DNA of 64,000 nt from a virus. The notes under the pieces were generated by a model. The model was not told the DNA's origin. It did no database searches and saw nothing but the letters and a program-made list of their open reading frames with translations. The stretch's first letter is position 1; each line of letters begins with the position of its first letter. The position numbers were made by a program, and so were the translations under genes. This document shows positions 34,853 through 45,700 of the stretch, piece by piece. Location of the stretch: positions 62,001 to 126,000 of IMG/VR virus record IMGVR_UViG_3300009068_000024. One strand, given 5' to 3'.

Positions 34853-35356
34853 ATGTCTGTGGCAGTGAACATTGGTGATTTTTCTGAGGATGCATTAAAC
34901 CTCAAGGATATGATGGACGGAATTCTTGAAAAAGTTGAAACCGTCTTTCAGTCATACAATGTTCCTCTGCCTCAGCGTAGGTACTGGACAATGGGTAATC
35001 CAGCTATTGATTGCGATCAGGTAGTGGTTTCTTTTAGTCAAATGTATTTAGGATCTCCTGGAGATCAAGTAAGCACCCCTCAACGTTGTAACGTCCCTCG
35101 TACAGCTATTGTAAATATTAGTATTGCCCGTGAAGTTCCCACTGTTGGCATGAATGGACGTCCGCCTACAGGTGAAAAAATTCAACAAGGTGCTGCCTTG
35201 TCAGCGGTTGATGCTTGGGTATTAATGGCTTCTATGAAGTCATTCGATATGTGGGATGGTATCTTTGGGCTAGGTGTTATGGCTACCGTAGAAGCTGGCG
35301 ACATAGAAGGCGGTTTTCAAGTTGTAACTATGGAGCTAACTCTGGCGGTTCCATAA
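34853..35356 (+). CDS. Tail terminator-like protein
   Basis: A 167-residue protein with ATG at 34853. The helical N-terminus (DMMDGILEKVETVFQSYNV) followed by beta strands (QVVVSFSQMYLG, TAIVNISIAREV, VVTMELTLAVP) matches the size and pattern of tail terminator or minor tail proteins of siphoviruses, which cap the tail tube and join it to the head. The next gene overlaps its stop by one base (ATAATG). Assignment from position and fold pattern. Confidence 0.5.
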   Translation: MSVAVNIGDFSEDALNLKDMMDGILEKVETVFQSYNVPLPQRRYWTMGNPAIDCDQVVVSFSQMYLGSPGDQVSTPQRCNVPRTAIVNISIAREVPTVGMNGRPPTGEKIQQGAALSAVDAWVLMASMKSFDMWDGIFGLGVMATVEAGDIEGGFQVVTMELTLAVP

Positions 35357-35754
35357 TGGCTAAAACCATAAAAGTGACTTTAGATCACAATAAAATAAAT
35401 AATCTTTTAAACTCCCCTAGAGAAGATGTGGGGAGAGAACTTTCAAGAAGAGCTAAAAGAGTTCAAGTTGCAGCTAAAAGACAGGTTGGAGTTAGAACCG
35501 GAAGACTTAGAAACTCCATACGAGTTTATGGTCACAGTAGAACTGCTAACGGACAACATATGTATATCGGATCTGCCGTTCCGTATGCTCGTCTACATCA
35601 TGATGGCACAAAAAGACATGTAATAGAACCGAAGAGAAAGTCTTATCTTAAGTTTAGAAAGGGTGCGGTCTTTGTTTATAGAAAGAGAGTTAACCATCCT
35701 GGTACCAAGGCAAATAGGTATTTAACAGATAATTTATACTTATTCTATAGCTAA
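35356..35754 (+). CDS. HK97 gp10-like neck/tail-completion protein
   Basis: ATG at 35356 overlaps the previous stop. An upstream in-frame start at 35215 would lie deep within the preceding gene and is not supported. The 132-residue basic protein contains VGVRTGRLRNSIRV and VPYARLHHDGTKRH, the hallmark segments of HK97 gp10-like tail-completion proteins. It ends with a basic strand-rich region. It belongs to the connector set that closes the head-tail junction. Confidence 0.75.
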   Translation: MAKTIKVTLDHNKINNLLNSPREDVGRELSRRAKRVQVAAKRQVGVRTGRLRNSIRVYGHSRTANGQHMYIGSAVPYARLHHDGTKRHVIEPKRKSYLKFRKGAVFVYRKRVNHPGTKANRYLTDNLYLFYS

Positions 35755-35799
35755 ATAGCTATAAATACGCAAGTATTCAATACAAACTAAGGATAACAA

Positions 35800-36138
35800 A
35801 TGACTCGATTTAAAGACTTTGGTACTGGTGATCAGGACCCAAATGCTGAACCAATTTCGTTCAAACTACACGGCCAAGAATTCAAATGCGTAAAGCAGAT
35901 TCAAGGCAAAACCATGCTGGAACTTATTTCAGCTAGCTCATCTGATGACCCTAGCAGAAATGCTGATGCAGTAAATATGTTCTTCTCTAAGGTTCTTTTG
36001 AAGGACAGCTACGAACAGTTCCAGGCTCTTCAGGAAGATCCAGAAAAAATTGTTTCGGTTGAAACTCTATCAGAGATCACTTCGTGGCTCATCGAGGAGT
36101 ATTCAAGCCGCCCTACAGAGCGGCCATCAGTCTCCTAA
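35800..36138 (+). CDS. Tail assembly chaperone, upstream frame (gpG-like)
   Basis: ATG at 35800 follows AAGGATAACAA; 112 residues. Sequence such as KLHGQEFKCVKQIQGKTML and SFYEQF-type helices (DSYEQFQALQEDPEKIVSV) matches the first tail-assembly chaperone of actinophages. It lies directly before an overlapping ORF in the -1 frame and then the tape measure, the standard layout for G/GT pairs. These proteins chaperone the tape measure during tail assembly. Confidence 0.75.
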   Translation: MTRFKDFGTGDQDPNAEPISFKLHGQEFKCVKQIQGKTMLELISASSSDDPSRNADAVNMFFSKVLLKDSYEQFQALQEDPEKIVSVETLSEITSWLIEEYSSRPTERPSVS

Positions 36139-36542
36139 GTTGGGGGATTGATCTCTGGCCGTACGTCAACGGAAAGGCATTAGTGAGCGGTCTACAACTT
36201 GCAAGTATGGAAGCATGTGACATGCTTGACGTCCTTCACTATTTCCTCGAAGAAGACTTCAGATACTCTGGCGAATATGAGCCAATTTACAAGGATAACT
36301 TTAGAAAGAATATTTATGATTCTTTGTATGGATCTGACTACAAGTATCTAAGTCAAGATGAAATTAGTCCTGAATTCGATGACATAAGTACACTAGAGGC
36401 TCCAGAGGAAGCTCTCGAGCCCGAAGAGATTATCGAGCCTTTCAATCCGAGAAAAGCTTCGGTAAAACCATATATTGAACCTACCCCGGTATTTGACGGA
36501 GAACTTCCTTTTGGAAGGCTTCTTGATGAGCCGATGGGTTAA
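36063..36542 (+). CDS. Tail assembly chaperone, -1 frame extension (gpT-like)
   Basis: The -1 frame is open from 36063, just after an in-frame TGA at 36060, to TAA at 36542, and overlaps the upstream chaperone by 76 bases. The only start in the overlap is a GTG at 36084 without a ribosome site, so production as a frameshift fusion is more likely. The product (AAISLLSWGIDLWPYVNGKAL, MEACDMLDVLHYFLEED) is typical of the second chaperone part, with an acidic tail. No textbook slippery heptamer is present; CCGCCCT at 36108..36114, allowing the Pro codon to slip from CCT to CCC, is the best candidate. Confidence 0.65.
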   Translation, partial: NSIRDHFVAHRGVFKPPYRAAISLLSWGIDLWPYVNGKALVSGLQLASMEACDMLDVLHYFLEEDFRYSGEYEPIYKDNFRKNIYDSLYGSDYKYLSQDEISPEFDDISTLEAPEEALEPEEIIEPFNPRKASVKPYIEPTPVFDGELPFGRLLDEPMG

Positions 36543-36568
36543 TTGTAAGAAGGAGGTGAGTCATAGCC

Positions 36569-39500
36569 ATGGTTGGTGTAAATAAAATCGGTGAAGCCGA
36601 AATTGAAGTAGGAGCCAATACTAAAAAAGCTGATATGCAGCTTGAAGCATTTAGAAGAAGGTTGCAACAAACTGGTCGTGGTTATGACAAACTTTTTAAA
36701 GAAGACATAACTAGGAAATTTTCTGAAAACTTTAGAAAAGGTTTTGAAGTTGGTGTTCTTCGCGGTGTAGAAAAAGGTGAAAATCAATTTTTTCAACTTA
36801 ATCGAGGCATAAACGTTGCTGCTTCATCTTTAAATAAGATTAAAGGTCCTGCTGAAATGGCAGCCGATCGTTTTATGAAACTCCAACGTACCGCACTTAA
36901 AATGCAAGCAGCTTTTGGAACTATAGCCGGAACCATTGGAGATCTAGCTGGAGGTCTTTTATCTGTTGTAGGAGTACTTGGAGCCGCAGCTCCTGCAGCA
37001 GTAGCACTTGGTGGTGCTATGGCATCCGTAGGAGTTGGATTTGTTGGCGTCAAAGTTGCTATGGCAGGTGTCTCGGAGGCCATAACTACGGTTTGGAAAT
37101 CTCAAACTGCCTTAAATGATACTTTCCGTGCTGCTGCCCAAGAATATATTGGGTTAAAGTTTGCCGCTGAAGAAGCTGCACTTTCCCAGGAAGACGCGGC
37201 TTTAAAACTTGAGTCTGCACGTGAAGCGTTAGCTCGTGTTCAAGATCTTCCTCCAGATAACCGACTACGTCGTCAGACAGAACTTGCTTTTAAGCAAGCA
37301 GATTTGCAACTTCGAGAAGCTAAACATAAGAGCGAAGAAGCTTTCAGGGCTGTTAAAAAGGGTATTACAGCTACAAATGCATACCAACCTTTGGCAGCTC
37401 TATCCGATGTACAACTAGAATTTGTAAAGTTTGTAGTTGCTCTTAGACCGCAAATGCAGCAACTTAAAAAAGAAGTTGCTGAAGGGTTTATTCCTAAACT
37501 TACAGAATCTATAAATACTGTTATGAAGTATGGATTCCCTATATTTAAAGAAGGACTTAAAGAAGTTGCATCTGCAATGGGAGATGCAACTAAGACTTTT
37601 GCAAGTGCATTTAAAAATCCTCAAAATCTACAGCAGCTAGCTGGTTTCTTTAAAAGTTCTACTGGAATTATTAAAAGTTTTGGTGGAGCTTTAAAGTCAT
37701 CTTTTGGTATTCTTATTACTCTTCTTCATGCTTCAGAACCTATAACTAAACGTTTCGCTGATTGGGTAGATAAATATCTTGCAAATCTTGATAAAAAAGT
37801 TAAAGTGGGCAGTTTTACTGGCAGCCTTCAGAGAATGTTTGACCTTGCCGGAGATGTTTCTGCAAGGCTTGGAAAAGCATTTAGCACGGTATTTGATGGA
37901 ATAAAAAATATTATTAAAGCAACTTTTCCTAGCGGTCCTAAGAGTGGTGCTGGTGGAGTTTTACTTGATTTTATTGACAGGGTGACTCAGGGATTTGAAA
38001 AATTTACTGGAAGTAAATCATTTGGTACTTGGCTTGAAAGATCTACTAAGGGTGCTGTATCCGCTTTAGAAACTATCGGTAAGTTTTTAGGTATTTTTGT
38101 TGACTTAGCTGGTAGTAAAGATACTAAAGCTTTCTGGGACACTCTACAACTTGCTATTCCTTATGTAAAAACTATACTTGAAAATGGTCAAGCGGTCGGT
38201 GTGCAGATTGCAGGTATTTTAGTTGACATAACAAAGATTTTAGCTGCTTTTGGTGATCAAGGTACGCTTGTCACATTTTTTAACTCTCTTAGAGTAATTT
38301 TTGATGCATTTGCTACTTTTGTAGATTCGCCTATTGTAAAAACAGTAATAGGCTTTCTTGGTCAAATGCATGGACCTCTTCTTGCTATTGCTGGAGTATT
38401 AATTTTAGCTAAAAAAGGTTTTGAGATACTTTTAGGCTATTTAGCTAAATTTGCAAACATAATGGGCTCTGCCACTATGAAAGTTAGGGCTGCTCAGCAG
38501 GCTCATCAGGCTTGGAACCGAGAAATGAAACTTGGCGGACAAGCAGGAGAAACTTTCTGGCAAAAAATTAAGAGAGCTTCTGCAACAGCTAATAACCAAA
38601 AACTTTTGGCAATGGGTAGAGAAGCTGGTTTTGCTAAAGATCGTCTAGCTCAGCTAGAACTTCAAATGATTTCCAACTCTAGAACTGCTACTTTGTTCAA
38701 TGAGCAAACTCAAGAGAGTACTCATTTAATGCAGTTGGATGCTGCTCAAGCTCAGCAATTGGCCGATAGAATCACCGTTCTTGCTCAAAGGCAGGGTATG
38801 GGAGAGGAAGAGCTAAAGCAGTTAAATGCGCAGCTTAAGGCAAATATTGAAGCTACTAAAGGTGCAAGCATATCTAATCAAGCACTGCTTGCTGGAACTG
38901 GATTTGAAAATGGTAAGTACAAAGCCCCATATGTAAATATGAATAGTGCTGGTGCTTATGGTCAACCTATGTATGCTGGTGGAGCTAACCCTAATCTAGT
39001 TCTTACAGGTGGTAAAGCTGGATTCAGAGCTGCTGGATCCGCTGTAAAAGGACTATTTAAAGGCATTGGTGGGGGTGGTATCGCTGGTGGTATAGGTATG
39101 GGTCTTACAGCAGCTAGCGGATTATTTGGTCTTGGTACAGGTCAAATGGGCCCTGTTGGTGCAACCACTCAGGCTCTTGCCGGTGTTGCTTCTATGTTTG
39201 GTCCCGGTGGTATGGTTGTCGGTGGTCTTTTATCAGTTGGTGGAACTATTGTTGATGGAATTATAGCTGCAGAAGCTAAACGTCAACAGAATATTAAAGA
39301 ATTTAAAATTATAACTGCAAACATGTCAGTTGAAAATTTGAATAGTATCAAGTCATTTGGTGCAAAAGCTGCAGCTGCCGGATTTGCTGGAACTACAGCA
39401 CTAGGAACCTTAAGAGCCGGAAGCTTCTCTGAGGCAGCTAGCCAGATGGTTATAGATAATCCAGATATAGGATTAACTAAATCTAAACTACAGCAATCTT

Positions 39501-40762
39501 TGCAAGATTTTGCTATAAGTAATAAGAGGGCTTATCAATTATCTGGAGTTGAGGCTAACCGAACTGCTCTTTTGACTGCAGTTGGAGACCTTAAGAAGAG
39601 TTCTAGTTTAAATGTTCAAGAAATTTCAGGAGCCTTAGGATCTTTATCTTCTATAACTGCTAAGACTCAAAAGGGTGTTTTAGAAGGATTAGTAGGAACC
39701 GGTTTAGTTGGAAAATTAGATATTCCAACTTTAACAAAAGATCTTGCATACAATGAAAAAGGTTTATTAACCTCTGCATCTTTCCAAAAACTTTTAACGG
39801 ACATTTCTAAAATATCCGCCGGTCAACAAATAGAAGTTCCAACTGACAACCCTCCTCTTGGAACTCCTGGACTAAATGATGTGAGAACTAATAAATTTAC
39901 TCCAATATCTGCTACTCAAATTAATCCAAACATATATGACTCTTCAGATTTTAGAGGATATAGCAATGTACAGCTAGCTGCTGCTGGCAAGTTTAAATTA
40001 GCACCTGGTTCGAGAGATATTGCAAAAGAAGCTATTGGAGATTTATTTACTAATAAAAAAGATCTTTTTACAATAAAAGATGGAAAAGTAATCTTTAAAA
40101 ACTTAACTACTCAGAACCAAAGCGCTACTGCTGTTGCTAACTTAGCTGGAGCTCTTACTGGAACTCGTGGAAGCATAACTGCAGAAAATAGAGCATATAA
40201 ACAATACAACAATGTTATTTATTCTCCGGATGATTTAAAAAAACTTCAAAGAACTAATACGGCTCTGTATAACGCAGTAGTACAGAGCCGAACTCAGGTT
40301 GAAACCGGGTATAACGTGGCTGGACAATTCTTCAGTGATGTGTTGCTTCAAAAAGCTCTTAGTAAAATTACGGTTAAAACTGCAGATGGATCTACTGTAA
40401 ATGCTTTTGAAGCTTTAGGATCTGGAGGTTTAAAAACTCTTGGTAAAATTGGAGCTGCGACAACTGCTGGAACAACTGGAAACCCTATTCTCGATGCGGC
40501 AAATGCTAGTGACGCCAAGCAATTAGATACTTTTAAAACAGCCGGTGCTGACATGAAAAGTGGTGCCGCTGAGATAGGTAAAGCTGCCGCTAAATTTGAA
40601 GGCTATGGCGATCTTATTAAAGACAATACAAATAGAGCTATTGCTTTTGCTGTAGTAGCCAGCTCTACTCAAGGAAAGTCAGCTTTAAACTCTGGAAATG
40701 TGGATAAAATTAATAACTTGATAAATATGGAATTGAAGAAACTAGGATTGAGTACCGAATAA
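36569..40762 (+). CDS. Tape measure protein
   Basis: ATG at 36569 behind an excellent ribosome site (AGGAGGTGAG at 36551..36560); 1,397 residues. It is predicted alpha-helical, with strongly hydrophobic Ala/Gly/Val stretches at about residues 115-175, 600-625 and 830-905, as expected for tape measures that span the tail lumen and interact with the membrane. The N-terminus is basic and helical. It follows the tail-chaperone pair and precedes the Dit-like gene, the canonical order. It sets tail length, roughly 200 nm at the usual ratio. Confidence 0.9.
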   Translation: MVGVNKIGEAEIEVGANTKKADMQLEAFRRRLQQTGRGYDKLFKEDITRKFSENFRKGFEVGVLRGVEKGENQFFQLNRGINVAASSLNKIKGPAEMAADRFMKLQRTALKMQAAFGTIAGTIGDLAGGLLSVVGVLGAAAPAAVALGGAMASVGVGFVGVKVAMAGVSEAITTVWKSQTALNDTFRAAAQEYIGLKFAAEEAALSQEDAALKLESAREALARVQDLPPDNRLRRQTELAFKQADLQLREAKHKSEEAFRAVKKGITATNAYQPLAALSDVQLEFVKFVVALRPQMQQLKKEVAEGFIPKLTESINTVMKYGFPIFKEGLKEVASAMGDATKTFASAFKNPQNLQQLAGFFKSSTGIIKSFGGALKSSFGILITLLHASEPITKRFADWVDKYLANLDKKVKVGSFTGSLQRMFDLAGDVSARLGKAFSTVFDGIKNIIKATFPSGPKSGAGGVLLDFIDRVTQGFEKFTGSKSFGTWLERSTKGAVSALETIGKFLGIFVDLAGSKDTKAFWDTLQLAIPYVKTILENGQAVGVQIAGILVDITKILAAFGDQGTLVTFFNSLRVIFDAFATFVDSPIVKTVIGFLGQMHGPLLAIAGVLILAKKGFEILLGYLAKFANIMGSATMKVRAAQQAHQAWNREMKLGGQAGETFWQKIKRASATANNQKLLAMGREAGFAKDRLAQLELQMISNSRTATLFNEQTQESTHLMQLDAAQAQQLADRITVLAQRQGMGEEELKQLNAQLKANIEATKGASISNQALLAGTGFENGKYKAPYVNMNSAGAYGQPMYAGGANPNLVLTGGKAGFRAAGSAVKGLFKGIGGGGIAGGIGMGLTAASGLFGLGTGQMGPVGATTQALAGVASMFGPGGMVVGGLLSVGGTIVDGIIAAEAKRQQNIKEFKIITANMSVENLNSIKSFGAKAAAAGFAGTTALGTLRAGSFSEAASQMVIDNPDIGLTKSKLQQSLQDFAISNKRAYQLSGVEANRTALLTAVGDLKKSSSLNVQEISGALGSLSSITAKTQKGVLEGLVGTGLVGKLDIPTLTKDLAYNEKGLLTSASFQKLLTDISKISAGQQIEVPTDNPPLGTPGLNDVRTNKFTPISATQINPNIYDSSDFRGYSNVQLAAAGKFKLAPGSRDIAKEAIGDLFTNKKDLFTIKDGKVIFKNLTTQNQSATAVANLAGALTGTRGSITAENRAYKQYNNVIYSPDDLKKLQRTNTALYNAVVQSRTQVETGYNVAGQFFSDVLLQKALSKITVKTADGSTVNAFEALGSGGLKTLGKIGAATTAGTTGNPILDAANASDAKQLDTFKTAGADMKSGAAEIGKAAAKFEGYGDLIKDNTNRAIAFAVVASSTQGKSALNSGNVDKINNLINMELKKLGLSTE

Positions 40763-42720
40763 TGGCACGTACAAACTTAATCACTAATGCTTCATTTAGA
40801 ACGGCTTCTACCGGAACTACCGGCTGGTCAGCCTTATCTACTGCATCTATCGTAAGAGCCACTACCGGTGGGTTTATTGGGGAATCTTGCTTACAGGTTT
40901 ACAGCGTAACGTCTACGTCAACTGGTGTAGTTCTTACCGACTACATAACTATAGATGAGTCGAAAGATTACTCTATATCTGCATATTTGAAAATAGCTTC
41001 TACAGCTGTAGCCGGATCTATAACAATGACTATTACTTGGTACAACTCTAGTAGCTCGTCTGTCTTATCTTCAACCGCGACTTTAGCTGTTCCAGCTGAC
41101 GGTGCTTGGTATAGAATCGGTGAAACAGTTCTTGCTGCAACTATCCCCGCTACTGCTGTAAAAGCTAAAGTTCAGTTTACCCCTACAACGTCTAGCACAA
41201 TAACTAGCTTTAGCCTAGATGCTATTCTTTTTGAGCAAGATTCATATATTGAAGAATTTTATGAAGACTTTGATCAAGTTCCAAGCACCATTCAAAGTCA
41301 GGTAGAAACTAAAGATTCTACAATTCTTGCTGCATCTAAACAAGCACTTGAAAATAATATTGTCAATGCAGCTCTACGTAAGATGCCTACTCCGTATATT
41401 AGCGGACTTAAGCTGAATGCGGACATCAACATCAACGGGCTTGTGCTTAACACGATAGATGAAAATAACGTTGTTTGGGTTTGCACCGATATTAAAGGTT
41501 GGTGGACTCTTCCTGATACTGACGTTCCAGATATTGCACGTGGTTTAGACGATGGTTCATATGACGTTCGTGGACGTTGGAAAGCTAGGGTTATAACTCT
41601 TGAAGGATCTATTCTTCCCCCGCATCCAAACTATATAGCTGCTGCAAGATCTAAACTAATTTCTGCTCTTTCTTCCTTGGTTTACTTAGGAGGTACCTTG
41701 TCTGTAGATGAAGGACCTGTAAAAGTAGCCAAAGTATTTATGATCGGCCAGCCAACAATGGATGTTAAAAATGCTCGTGGACGTATAGATTTCAGTGTTC
41801 AACTTCGTGCTGGTGATCCTGTTAAATATGAATGGAACTATGAGGCGACTGATGGTTACTACTCAGCTACACCTTTTCCATATAAAGTTTCTGGGTCTAT
41901 ATCAAACGTCTCCCAGGGAGCTGGAATTCGTAGGTATTACGCAACTAATACTTTTGTTGTGGGTGAGTACGTAACTATTTCAGGAGTGAGTCCATCAGGA
42001 TATAATACAACTTCCACTTCTCCAGTAGCTATTACTAACGTAGATCCAAGTGGTGCTTGGTTTGAAACAGCCGGTACTTCAGCTGGAGCATTTTCAAGCT
42101 CTGCCGGAACTGCAAAGCTAGCTTATTCATCTACATCTATTACCAACAGTGGAAATACGTCTGTTCCGACTATTGTAACTATTACTGGACCGATGTCTAG
42201 TGGAAGTTATATAAACAATCTTACTAATTCAACTTCTATAAAATTAGTTAAACAGTTAAGACCGGCAGGTTATTCTGTGCCTATTGGCTATGTATCTAGA
42301 TTTAGCAATGTGGCAACTTTAACTACCTCAAACTCAACTGGTCACGGGTTATTTGTAGGAGATACTGTCACCATTTCTATTAGCGGTTACGGATCTTTTA
42401 ATGATAATCCAGCAACTGTTACTTCAGTTACTACAAATACTTTTACATACGCATCGTCCGGTGCTGATTTGTCGGCTACCAGTGTGTCTAGCTCTACGGC
42501 TACTCTATTAAATGCTGATACTGCTGTAATTGATACTTACAATCAAACTGTAAAATATCGCGGAATAGCTGACGCTGGACGTTCTATTTTAGATGCAAAT
42601 ATAGATTGGTTAAGGCTAGTTCCAGGAACTAATACAATTCGAGTTCAAACGCAGGATACTTCGGTATCAGATACGACTACAAAAGTGGTTGTCCAATACC
42701 GTTCCGGCTGGATCGGTTAG
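40762..42720 (+). CDS. Distal tail (Dit-like) protein with N-terminal carbohydrate-binding-like domain
   Basis: ATG overlaps the tape measure stop (TAATG); 652 residues. The first 170 residues (NLITNASFRTASTGTTGW, GESCLQVYS, WYNSSSSSVL) form a jelly-roll carbohydrate-binding-type domain. Residues about 215-350 (LNADININGLVLNTID, GRWKARVITLEGSILPP, GRIDFSVQLRAGDP) match distal tail proteins. The last 300 residues contain two modules of the type shared with other tail proteins here (VVGEYVTISGV; GHGLFVGDTVTIS). It would form the hub at the tail tip and may assist binding to the cell surface. Confidence 0.7.
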   Translation: MARTNLITNASFRTASTGTTGWSALSTASIVRATTGGFIGESCLQVYSVTSTSTGVVLTDYITIDESKDYSISAYLKIASTAVAGSITMTITWYNSSSSSVLSSTATLAVPADGAWYRIGETVLAATIPATAVKAKVQFTPTTSSTITSFSLDAILFEQDSYIEEFYEDFDQVPSTIQSQVETKDSTILAASKQALENNIVNAALRKMPTPYISGLKLNADININGLVLNTIDENNVVWVCTDIKGWWTLPDTDVPDIARGLDDGSYDVRGRWKARVITLEGSILPPHPNYIAAARSKLISALSSLVYLGGTLSVDEGPVKVAKVFMIGQPTMDVKNARGRIDFSVQLRAGDPVKYEWNYEATDGYYSATPFPYKVSGSISNVSQGAGIRRYYATNTFVVGEYVTISGVSPSGYNTTSTSPVAITNVDPSGAWFETAGTSAGAFSSSAGTAKLAYSSTSITNSGNTSVPTIVTITGPMSSGSYINNLTNSTSIKLVKQLRPAGYSVPIGYVSRFSNVATLTTSNSTGHGLFVGDTVTISISGYGSFNDNPATVTSVTTNTFTYASSGADLSATSVSSSTATLLNADTAVIDTYNQTVKYRGIADAGRSILDANIDWLRLVPGTNTIRVQTQDTSVSDTTTKVVVQYRSGWIG

Positions 42721-42752
42721 AATAGATACAACGACAATTACGTGAGGTCTAG

Positions 42753-45700
42753 ATGACAGAAGCATATCCAATAGGTACGTCTGCTACAGCAGCTAAGTAC
42801 ACCTACTATGCCGTTGATATTGTGTCTAATAAAATTCTTGCTCAGATCCCTTTTGAAGACGTTATTTATGAAAGAACTTTAAAAGGTTCAGGAAGTTTTG
42901 ATGGAAAGATTTCTATCAATAAACAGACTAAAGATCTTGATCTATACAACTCTTTGCTTCCAGGAAAATCTGCTCTTTACGTTGTTCGTAATGGCGTTTG
43001 TATGTGGGGCGGTATTATTTGGGGTAGAACCTATGATCTTTTTGGAAGGTCTCTAAACGTCACTGCTTCGGAGTTTACTAGCTATTTAAAGCATCGTATT
43101 ATATGGAAAACATATTCTTATCAATTTACGGCTAATGTATTTAAACAAACAAAAGATCTTCCAGCTATAGTTTCTTTGCAAAATACTAGCAATATAAACT
43201 TAAAAATTCCTATTAAAGTTTTAGATGACTATGGAAATTTAAACACCGTTTACGTTAGCTTTACTAGATCTGATTTGATTCAATACAACGGATACTATCC
43301 GCTGTCTTCTTCTACTACCCCAACAACAACTAAATTTGCCATAACTATTCCAAATATTCCGTCTGGAACTTATACAGACGTGAGTATTTCTGTACGAGTT
43401 GATACCTACGAATATCTAAAAGAGTTGATGAAGGAGGCTGCTCAAGACTTTATTGACACTCAATTTGCTAATGAGATTATTACTCCAGGAGTTAAGATTC
43501 CATATGAAATTACTAATAAAGTTGCTAGTGGGGGGGTTGTAACCCTAACTACGTCTACTAACCATGATTTGGTGCCGGGTCAAAACGTAGAGATACGAAA
43601 TGTAGACGAGAGCGTAGATGGTAATCGTTTAATTTTTGATACTCCTAGCAGTAATACTTTTAGTGTAACTGTTCCTGCCTACAATATAACTAAAGTATCT
43701 GCTAGTGCAACTACTGCAACTGTAGTTGTTGACGTAGTAGACACAAATGACTTATTTAAATTAAGATCTGGCAGTAAAGTGACTATCACCGGTGTTCCAA
43801 CTTTTAATGGATATAATTATTTTAATTTTTCAAATGTTAAAATACTTAGCGTAACTAACAATAATACATTTACTTATGCAATAACTAATCCTCGTGGATC
43901 TGTTACTATCACAAATGCCACATCAACTTCTTCTTTAATCACATACACTGGAACAAATACTTTTTCTGTAGGAGATTATGTAACTGTAAAAAATGCAAAT
44001 AAGGATAAATTAAACGTAATAAATAGCATTGTAACGTTTGCAAACGGAACTACATTTAAAGTGGCTAATCCTTATGGATCGGTTATTGCCGGTGGGTATA
44101 AATCAAACTCAGCTACTGCTTACGCGGGAGTGAACACTGCTTCAGGATCTCCAGGAGTTGTTTCTCAGGTAGCTATTCCATCTACTAATATATACACCAA
44201 TAAATATGAAGTAGCTACTAGGGCTTTAAAAACTACTAAACCATATGGCGTGACTTCGGCTAAGAGATCTTATAATGCTGATAAAAGTCTTTTCATAGTC
44301 ACTCTTCAATTATCTTTAAGTAAGAGTAGAACTTTTCCTTTTGTTAAAGGAGATACTATAACCACTAGCCTTGCCGGTGACACTAAAAAAGATGTTAATG
44401 ATAATTATATGTACACTGCTTTAACAAATGGAGATGGAGGAGGAGTTGTTCTCACATCCGTGGATGCCGCTAAAAAAACTGTTTCATATGAGCTTACTGG
44501 GGTGTCTACTACAAAAGAAGATGGTACCACTTATCTAGCAGAGCAAACGACTTTTACTACGCTAGCTGGTACAAATACCATAAATTATGCAAATGCAATA
44601 ACTGAAGTAGAACTAGGTATCTCGGAGGAAACTCCTCTTAGAACTGATATGTATGTGTATGTTACTGGTGTAGACGGAGCTGGTTGGAGCCAACCACTTT
44701 ATAACGGATTCCATAAAGTAAGTGCTGTCTCTAATACCGATCCTGATACCAACGTAGTTAGTACAAAAATTACTCACTACTCTACACTTGCCGGAATAGC
44801 TACTTTATACACTAGTAAAAACAACAGCTTTGTCAATGACAATATGCTTACTGTAGCCGGATTCACTGGCTCACTTACTTTTTTAAATGGTTCATTTAAA
44901 ATAATTGATTCAATACAAGGACCTTTAGATCGTTCAAGTTATGTTACTTACTCCATAGATGACAATATTACTAGGGCTAAAACAGCAACAGCCGCTGGTG
45001 TAACGGGTAGGGTTAAGGGTCAAAATATATTTAGATATGATCTTCCAGAATACGGACCCATGGGTGAGCCAGATGGGGCATACACTGTAACGGAGTACAA
45101 AGTGTATGGTTATGCTGACGATGCAACTGATAAAAGATCTACAGTAAGAATAAAAACCCAGGTTCCGGTTAAATTTAACGTTGGAGATTCTGTATATGTA
45201 GCTATTGGAGTTGCTGCTGCTGATGGTACTCACAAGGTTGCAACTATTTCTCCAACAAGAGACTCGTTTACCTATAGAGCTTTAGCAATTAATTCAGCTA
45301 AGTATGCAGCTGGAGATGAAAAATATAAAACTACTAGTGGAACGGTTACAAGAACTAGTGCTCAGTTAGATCAACAAAGTTTAAAATACATGATAACTAT
45401 TTCTGGCGTAAGCTGTGAAAACAATGTGGTTACAGTTAGAAAAGATAATCATCAATTCAGTGTTGAAGACTCTATTGATTTAGTGTTTCCTACAGCTTTT
45501 CAAGATTACGACAACAATGGATATAAAGCCACTATTCAATCTGTAGACAATAATAGTTTTACTTATACTCTTACTAATTTTAGAACTGGAGTAACTACTG
45601 CACCAACATCAGGAGTTGCTCAGATATCTAAATATCAGTTTACAAAAAATACTTCAAATAAAAAATCTGGAACTATAAGATTTACAACAGTTGCTGAGCA

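Noticed and set aside
35215-35355. Earlier start for the HK97 gp10-like gene
   Set aside because: It would overlap the preceding gene by 141 bases; the ATG at 35356 overlaps the previous stop and gives the normal length.
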